9,791 nt of DNA from Actinomycetes bacterium. GTDB taxonomy: Bacteria > Actinomycetota > Actinomycetes > Actinomycetales > Microbacteriaceae. Location: assembly GCA_023386365.1 (NCBI GenBank), contig JAEWJX010000025.1, positions 1 to 9,791 of the forward strand, given 5' to 3'. A model generated the notes under the pieces. The model ran no database searches. It worked only from the letters and a program-made list of their open reading frames with translations, and was not told the origin of the DNA. The translations under genes were made by a program, and so were the position numbers. Below are positions 6,260 through 9,791 of the stretch, piece after piece. Positions within the stretch are counted from its first letter, which is position 1. Every line of letters starts with the position of its first letter.

Positions 6260-7897
6260 GTGAATGGACCGCTGATCGTGCAGAGCGACCGCACGGTGCT
6301 GCTCGAGGTGGCGCACCCGCAGGCGGAGGAGGCGCGGCACGAGTTGGCCGTGTTCGCCGAACTGGAGCGCGCCCCCGAACACGTGCACACCTACCGCATC
6401 ACGCGCCTCGGGCTCTGGAACGCGCGCGCCGCAGGCCACACGGCCGAGCAGATGCTCGACACCCTCGAGCGGTACGCGAAGTTCCCGGTGCCGCAGACGG
6501 TGCAGATCGACATCGACGAGACCGTCGGACGCTACGGCCGCCTCGTGATCGCCCGCGACGACGAGGGTGAGCTCATCATCCGCACCACGGATGCGGCGGT
6601 GCTCGCCGAGATCACCCGCAACTCGAAGGTCTCCCCGTTCCTCGGGGTCCGCCGCACCAGCACCGAGTGGACGCTGCAGCCGTGGGCGCGCGGCCAGGTG
6701 AAGCAGGAGCTGCTGAAGATCGGCTGGCCCGCCGAAGACGAAGCCGGCTACACGCCGGGCACGCCGCACCAGATCGACCTGGTCGAGAACGGGTGGGCGC
6801 TGCGCCCCTACCAGCAGCTCGCCGTCGACAACTTCTTCGCCGGCGGGTCGGGTGTGGTGGTGCTCCCCTGCGGCGCGGGCAAGACGCTCGTCGGCGCCGG
6901 CGCGATGGCCGAAGCCGACACGACCACGCTGATCCTCGTCACCAACACGGTCTCCGCCCGCCAGTGGCGTGCCGAGCTGCTGAAGCGCACCTCCCTCACC
7001 GAGGACGACATCGGCGAGTACTCGGGGCAGCAGAAGGAGATCAAGCCGGTCACCATCGCGACGTACCAGATCCTCACCGCGAAGCGGAAAGGCGAGTACG
7101 CGCACCTGGCCCTCCTCGACGCCCTCGACTGGGGCCTCATCGTCTACGACGAGGTGCACCTGCTCCCCGCCCCCGTGTTCAAGCTCACCGCCGAGCTGCA
7201 GGCGCGCCGCCGCCTCGGTCTGACCGCCACGCTCGTGCGCGAAGACGGCCGAGAGTCCGACGTCTTCAGCCTCATCGGCCCGAAGCGCTTCGACGCCCCC
7301 TGGAAGGAGATCGAGGCGCAGGGCTTCATCTCCCCCGCGTCCTGCTTCGAGGTGCGGATCGACCTCCCGCAGTCGGAGCGCATGGAGTACGCCGCGAGCG
7401 CCGACGACGAACGCTACCGGCTCGCCGCGACCGCCCCGGCGAAGCTGCAGGTGGTGAAGGATCTGGTGGCGAAGCATGCCGGTGAGCGCATCCTCGTGAT
7501 CGGTCAGTACCTCGACCAGATCACCGAGCTCGCCGAGACGCTCGGGGCTCCCGAGCTGACGGGTGCCACCCCGGTGACGGAGCGGGAGCGGCTGTTCCAG
7601 GAGTTCCGCGACGGCGTCACCCCGGTGCTGGTGGTGTCGAAGGTGGCGAACTTCTCCGTCGACCTGCCCGAGGCGACTGTCGCCATCCAGGTGTCCGGAT
7701 CGTTCGGGTCGCGTCAGGAGGAGGCGCAGCGTCTCGGTCGCCTGCTGCGCCCGAAGGAGTCGGGCCTACCCGCCAACTTCTACACGCTCGTCGCGCGCGA
7801 CACGGTGGATCAGGACTTCGCCCAGAACCGGCAGCGGTTCCTCGCCGAGCAGGGCTACGCCTATACCATCCTCGACGCCCACGACCTGGCAGCGTAG
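6260..7897 (+). CDS. xpb: XPB/Rad25-family superfamily 2 DNA helicase
   Basis: A 545-aa ATP-dependent 3'-5' DNA helicase of the bacterial XPB type, expected in DNA repair and unwinding. Residues 1-180 form the XPB N-terminal/damage-recognition region, beginning with GPLIVQSDRTVLLEV. Helicase motifs follow: Walker A PCGAGKT (203-209, Lys208), motif Ia TLILVTN (223-229), DEVH box (297-300), motif III LTAT (321-324), the XPB-specific RED triad (327-329), and motif VI QRLGRLLR (490-497). It is very close to mycobacterial Rv0861c (542 aa) from memory and is full length. GTG at 6260 matches the family N-terminus and lies 8 nt after a TAGGCT box. Its upstream neighbour is the usual partner gene. The NER role of bacterial XPB is not well established, so helicase activity is surer than pathway. 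Confidence 0.96.
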   Translation: MNGPLIVQSDRTVLLEVAHPQAEEARHELAVFAELERAPEHVHTYRITRLGLWNARAAGHTAEQMLDTLERYAKFPVPQTVQIDIDETVGRYGRLVIARDDEGELIIRTTDAAVLAEITRNSKVSPFLGVRRTSTEWTLQPWARGQVKQELLKIGWPAEDEAGYTPGTPHQIDLVENGWALRPYQQLAVDNFFAGGSGVVVLPCGAGKTLVGAGAMAEADTTTLILVTNTVSARQWRAELLKRTSLTEDDIGEYSGQQKEIKPVTIATYQILTAKRKGEYAHLALLDALDWGLIVYDEVHLLPAPVFKLTAELQARRRLGLTATLVREDGRESDVFSLIGPKRFDAPWKEIEAQGFISPASCFEVRIDLPQSERMEYAASADDERYRLAATAPAKLQVVKDLVAKHAGERILVIGQYLDQITELAETLGAPELTGATPVTERERLFQEFRDGVTPVLVVSKVANFSVDLPEATVAIQVSGSFGSRQEEAQRLGRLLRPKESGLPANFYTLVARDTVDQDFAQNRQRFLAEQGYAYTILDAHDLAA

Positions 7898-7899
7898 AC

Positions 7900-7912
7900 G
7901 GGGGCTACCCCC
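7900..7912 (+). terminator. Short G:C hairpin after the helicase gene
   Basis: GGGGG-CTA-CCCCC follows the TAG stop at 7895-7897 by 2 nt and is followed only by ATT, not a U-tract. The 3-nt loop is tight. It may be a weak terminator, or the outermost of several dyads in the downstream ABC promoter. Confidence 0.35.
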
Positions 7913-7913
7913 A

Positions 7914-7945
7914 TTGGGTGACGTCATCCCCGACCCCTAGGGTCG
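7914..7945 (+). promoter_or_regulatory. ABC exporter promoter with two operator-like dyads
   Basis: The -10 is TAGGGT (7938-7943); TTGGGT (7914-7919) is a weak -35 at 18 bp. TGACGTCA (7919-7926), extendable to 7916-7929 with one G-T mismatch, fills the spacer. A perfect 6+6 inverted repeat CGACCC-CTA-GGGTCG (7931-7945) covers the -10 itself. Dyads over the spacer and -10 are typical repressor positions, which suggests regulated expression. No regulator gene is present beside it in this window. Confidence 0.5.
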
Positions 7946-7949
7946 AAGG

Positions 7950-7967
7950 ATGAGGACGACTCGATGA
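7950..7967 (+). CDS. Putative five-codon leader ORF MRTTR
   Basis: ATG AGG ACG ACT CGA TGA starts 6 nt after the TAGGGT -10 box, in the position of a leaderless start codon, and its TGA overlaps the ATG of the ABC ATPase gene in an ATGA junction. AGG, ACT and CGA are uncommon codons in DNA of this composition. If translated, it would couple initiation of the ATPase gene to reading of three disfavoured codons. Alternatively this is untranslated leader: GAGGA at 7952-7956 sits 7 nt before the ATPase ATG and could simply be its ribosome-binding site. Confidence 0.35.
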   Translation: MRTTR

Positions 7968-8875
7968 TCGAAGCCACCCGACTGACCAAACGCTACGGCG
8001 CGAAGACCGCCGTCGACGACGCCACCTTCACCGTTCGACCCGGAATCGTCACCGGGTTCCTCGGACCCAACGGCGCCGGAAAATCCACCACCATGCGCAT
8101 GATCGTGGGACTCGACAACCCCACGAGCGGCGGTGTCACCATCAACGGCGCCCCCTACGCGGCGTTGCGCGCGCCGCTCCGCGAGGTCGGCATCCTGCTG
8201 GATGCGAAGGCCGTGCACCCGGGCCGCAGCGCCCGCGGGCACCTGCGCGCCCTCGCCGCCACCCACGGCATCCCGCAGCGCCGGGTCGACGAGGTCATCG
8301 GGCTCACCGGCCTCGACTCCGTCGCCGGCAAGCGCGTGAAGGGCTTCTCGCTCGGCATGGGCCAGCGCCTCGGCATCGCCGCAGCTCTCCTCGGCGACCC
8401 GGCCACCCTCATCCTCGACGAGCCGGTCAACGGCCTCGACCCGGAGGGTGTGATCTGGGTGCGTCAGCTGGCGCGGTTCCTCGCCTCCGAGGGGCGCACC
8501 GTGTTCCTCTCGTCGCACCTGATGAGCGAGATGGCCCAGACCGCCGACCACATCATCGTGCTCGGCCGCGGCCGGGTCATCGCGGATGCCCCCGTCGCCG
8601 AGATCGTCGCCGGAGCGTCCGGCACGGGCGTCGTGCGCGTGCGCAGCCCGCACGCCGACCGCCTGGTGGCGGCGATCACCGCCGAGAACGGCGCCGCCAC
8701 CGCGGATGCGTCGGGCCTCACCGTGACCGGGATCCCGTCGGAGCGCATCGGCGAACTCGCCGCACGCGACGGCATCGTGCTGCACGAACTCACGCCGGTC
8801 GCCGGTTCGCTCGAAGACGCCTACCTCGCCCTCACCCAGGACGAAGTCGAGTACCACGCAGGAGGTGCGGCATGA
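7964..8875 (+). CDS. ABC-2 type exporter, ATP-binding subunit
   Basis: A 303-aa cytosolic ATPase that powers export through the permease encoded next to it. Walker A GPNGAGKST is at 34-42 (Lys40), signature SLGMGQR at 129-135, Walker B TLILDEP at 148-154 with catalytic Glu153, D-loop GLDP at 157-160 and switch His185 in SSHLMSE. The usual Q-loop glutamine is absent: the segment reads GILLDAKAVHPGRSARGHL (76-94). This variant is seen in a large actinobacterial DrrA/CcmA-like subgroup. The C-terminal 90 residues form a regulatory region. Start is ATG at 7964 with GAGGA 7 nt upstream. The stop overlaps the permease start (ATGA). Substrate is unknown; drug, peptide or lipid export are all possible. 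Confidence 0.93.
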   Translation: MIEATRLTKRYGAKTAVDDATFTVRPGIVTGFLGPNGAGKSTTMRMIVGLDNPTSGGVTINGAPYAALRAPLREVGILLDAKAVHPGRSARGHLRALAATHGIPQRRVDEVIGLTGLDSVAGKRVKGFSLGMGQRLGIAAALLGDPATLILDEPVNGLDPEGVIWVRQLARFLASEGRTVFLSSHLMSEMAQTADHIIVLGRGRVIADAPVAEIVAGASGTGVVRVRSPHADRLVAAITAENGAATADASGLTVTGIPSERIGELAARDGIVLHELTPVAGSLEDAYLALTQDEVEYHAGGAA

Positions 8876-9738
8876 CCGCGACCACACAGACCCGCGCGTC
8901 TGTCGCCGCCGACCTCGCCGGCGCGCGCCTCACCACCGGCGGCATCATCCGCTCCGAGTGGGTGAAGCTGGTCACGCTGCGCTCCACCTGGTGGTGCGTG
9001 GCGATCATCGCGGCACTCACGGTCGGCATCCCGGCCCTCGTGGCGCTCGCCATCGGTGAGGGCATGTCGGCGGGCCCGATGGCGGCCGACATCGGCTACT
9101 ACACGTGGATGACGGCCACCACCGTGCCGATCGGCTTCAGCGTGCTGGTGGCGGCCGTACTCGGCTGCCTCGTGATCACGGGCGAATACGGCACCGGCAT
9201 GATCCGTTCCACGATCGCCGCGGTGCCGCACCGCCTGCCGGCGCTGTTCGCGAAGGCGCTCGTCATCGGCGCCGTCGTGTTCGTGACCGGGTTCGTCTCG
9301 CTGGCGCTCGGCGCCGTCGTGAGCGGCGCGGTGCTGTCGTCGTCGTACACGATCGACCCGGCCGACAGCCGCGTCTGGCTGACCCTGCTGGCCGCCGCCG
9401 GCTACCCCGCGCTCGTCGCGGTGTTCTCGGTGGGTGTCGGCACCATCATCCGCAACTCGGCCGGCGCGATCGCCGCCGTGCTCGGTCTGCTGCTGGTGGT
9501 CCCCACGATCATCCAGCTGATCGGCGGCCTGCTGCAGGCGGAGTGGGCGTTCGACGTGGGCGCGTTCCTGCCGTCGAGCCTCGGAACCACCATGTACACG
9601 CCCGTCGTCGACGGCGGCATGACGTTCACGCAGGGCACCATCACGCTGGAGCCGTGGCAGGCCACGCTTGCGCTCGTCGCGTGGGCGGTCGCCGCCCTCG
9701 CGGGTGGCGCGCTGCTGCTGAAGCGCCGCGACGTGTAG
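8872..9738 (+). CDS. ABC-2 type exporter, membrane permease
   Basis: A 288-aa integral membrane protein forming the channel of the exporter. A cytosolic N-terminus with the conserved amphipathic stretch IIRSEWVKLVTLRSTWW (25-41) leads into about six membrane segments at roughly 41-63, 83-103, 125-152, 168-190, 196-220 and 262-284. The intracellular loop GEYGTGMIRSTIAAVPHR (104-121) is the typical coupling region in this family. The protein ends in LLKRRDV, a basic cytoplasmic tail. ATG at 8872 overlaps the ATPase stop by 4 bp, and AGGAGG lies 6 nt upstream, so the two subunits are cotranslated in proportion. It is full length. The substrate cannot be read from the sequence. Confidence 0.92.
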   Translation: MTATTQTRASVAADLAGARLTTGGIIRSEWVKLVTLRSTWWCVAIIAALTVGIPALVALAIGEGMSAGPMAADIGYYTWMTATTVPIGFSVLVAAVLGCLVITGEYGTGMIRSTIAAVPHRLPALFAKALVIGAVVFVTGFVSLALGAVVSGAVLSSSYTIDPADSRVWLTLLAAAGYPALVAVFSVGVGTIIRNSAGAIAAVLGLLLVVPTIIQLIGGLLQAEWAFDVGAFLPSSLGTTMYTPVVDGGMTFTQGTITLEPWQATLALVAWAVAALAGGALLLKRRDV

Positions 9739-9791
9739 TCGTTCCGGGGGGAGGACGACGCGCCGCCGCCGCCGCGCATGCGGTCGGCAGG

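Noticed and set aside
6101..7477. 458-aa minus-strand open frame across the XPB helicase gene
   Set aside because: It is antisense to a gene with every helicase motif in place; absence of stops is expected at this GC content.
9739..9791. Start of another gene (ATG at 9778)
   Set aside because: Only four codons remain before the window ends, and GGAGG at 9750-9754 is 23 nt away, too far for a ribosome site. It could be a real start, but cannot be supported.

Overview
The window is high-GC actinobacterial DNA. Every protein reads best as an actinomycete chromosomal housekeeping or accessory gene, promoters have the TAGGCT/TANNNT -10 type, and several start codons sit 6-8 nt after a -10 box, as in leaderless mRNAs. 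The over-represented GGATGC word and the gene set suggest the family Microbacteriaceae; that placement is inference. I see no phage, insertion sequence, CRISPR array, rRNA or tRNA.

Layout: (1) 46-762, minus: a secreted NlpC/P60 cell-wall hydrolase with its own promoter, a leader of about 130 nt and a probable TTG start. (2) 989-1681, minus: a DtxR/IdeR iron-dependent repressor with all the metal ligands of the founding family member. (3) 1788-2897, plus: phosphoserine aminotransferase SerC, divergent from dtxR, then a small DUF2530-type membrane protein (2907-3149). (4) 3021-4017, minus: a two-gene unit, a cold-shock-domain protein followed by a DUF3027-type protein whose extended acidic tail runs antisense into the DUF2530 gene for 129 bp. 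(5) 4073-7897, plus: a two-TM small membrane protein, a helicase-associated protein and an XPB/Rad25 helicase. The last two resemble the adjacent mycobacterial pair Rv0862c/Rv0861c. (6) 7964-9738, plus: an ABC-2 ATPase and permease pair joined by ATGA overlaps, apparently led by a five-codon ORF, MRTTR.

Genes working together: the XPB helicase and its neighbour probably act in DNA unwinding or repair. The ABC pair should form one exporter. The csp/DUF3027 pair is translationally overlapped. DtxR, SerC and NlpC/P60 are independent units.

I found no wholly new multi-gene system. The most unusual features are the 129-bp convergent antisense overlap in exact codon register, the dyad-rich promoter with a rare-codon mini-ORF before the ABC exporter, the run of leaderless-type promoters, and a strand-skewed CGGATGCG word. 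Bases 9739-9791 hold no gene I can support, and no gene-free stretch exceeds 300 bases.
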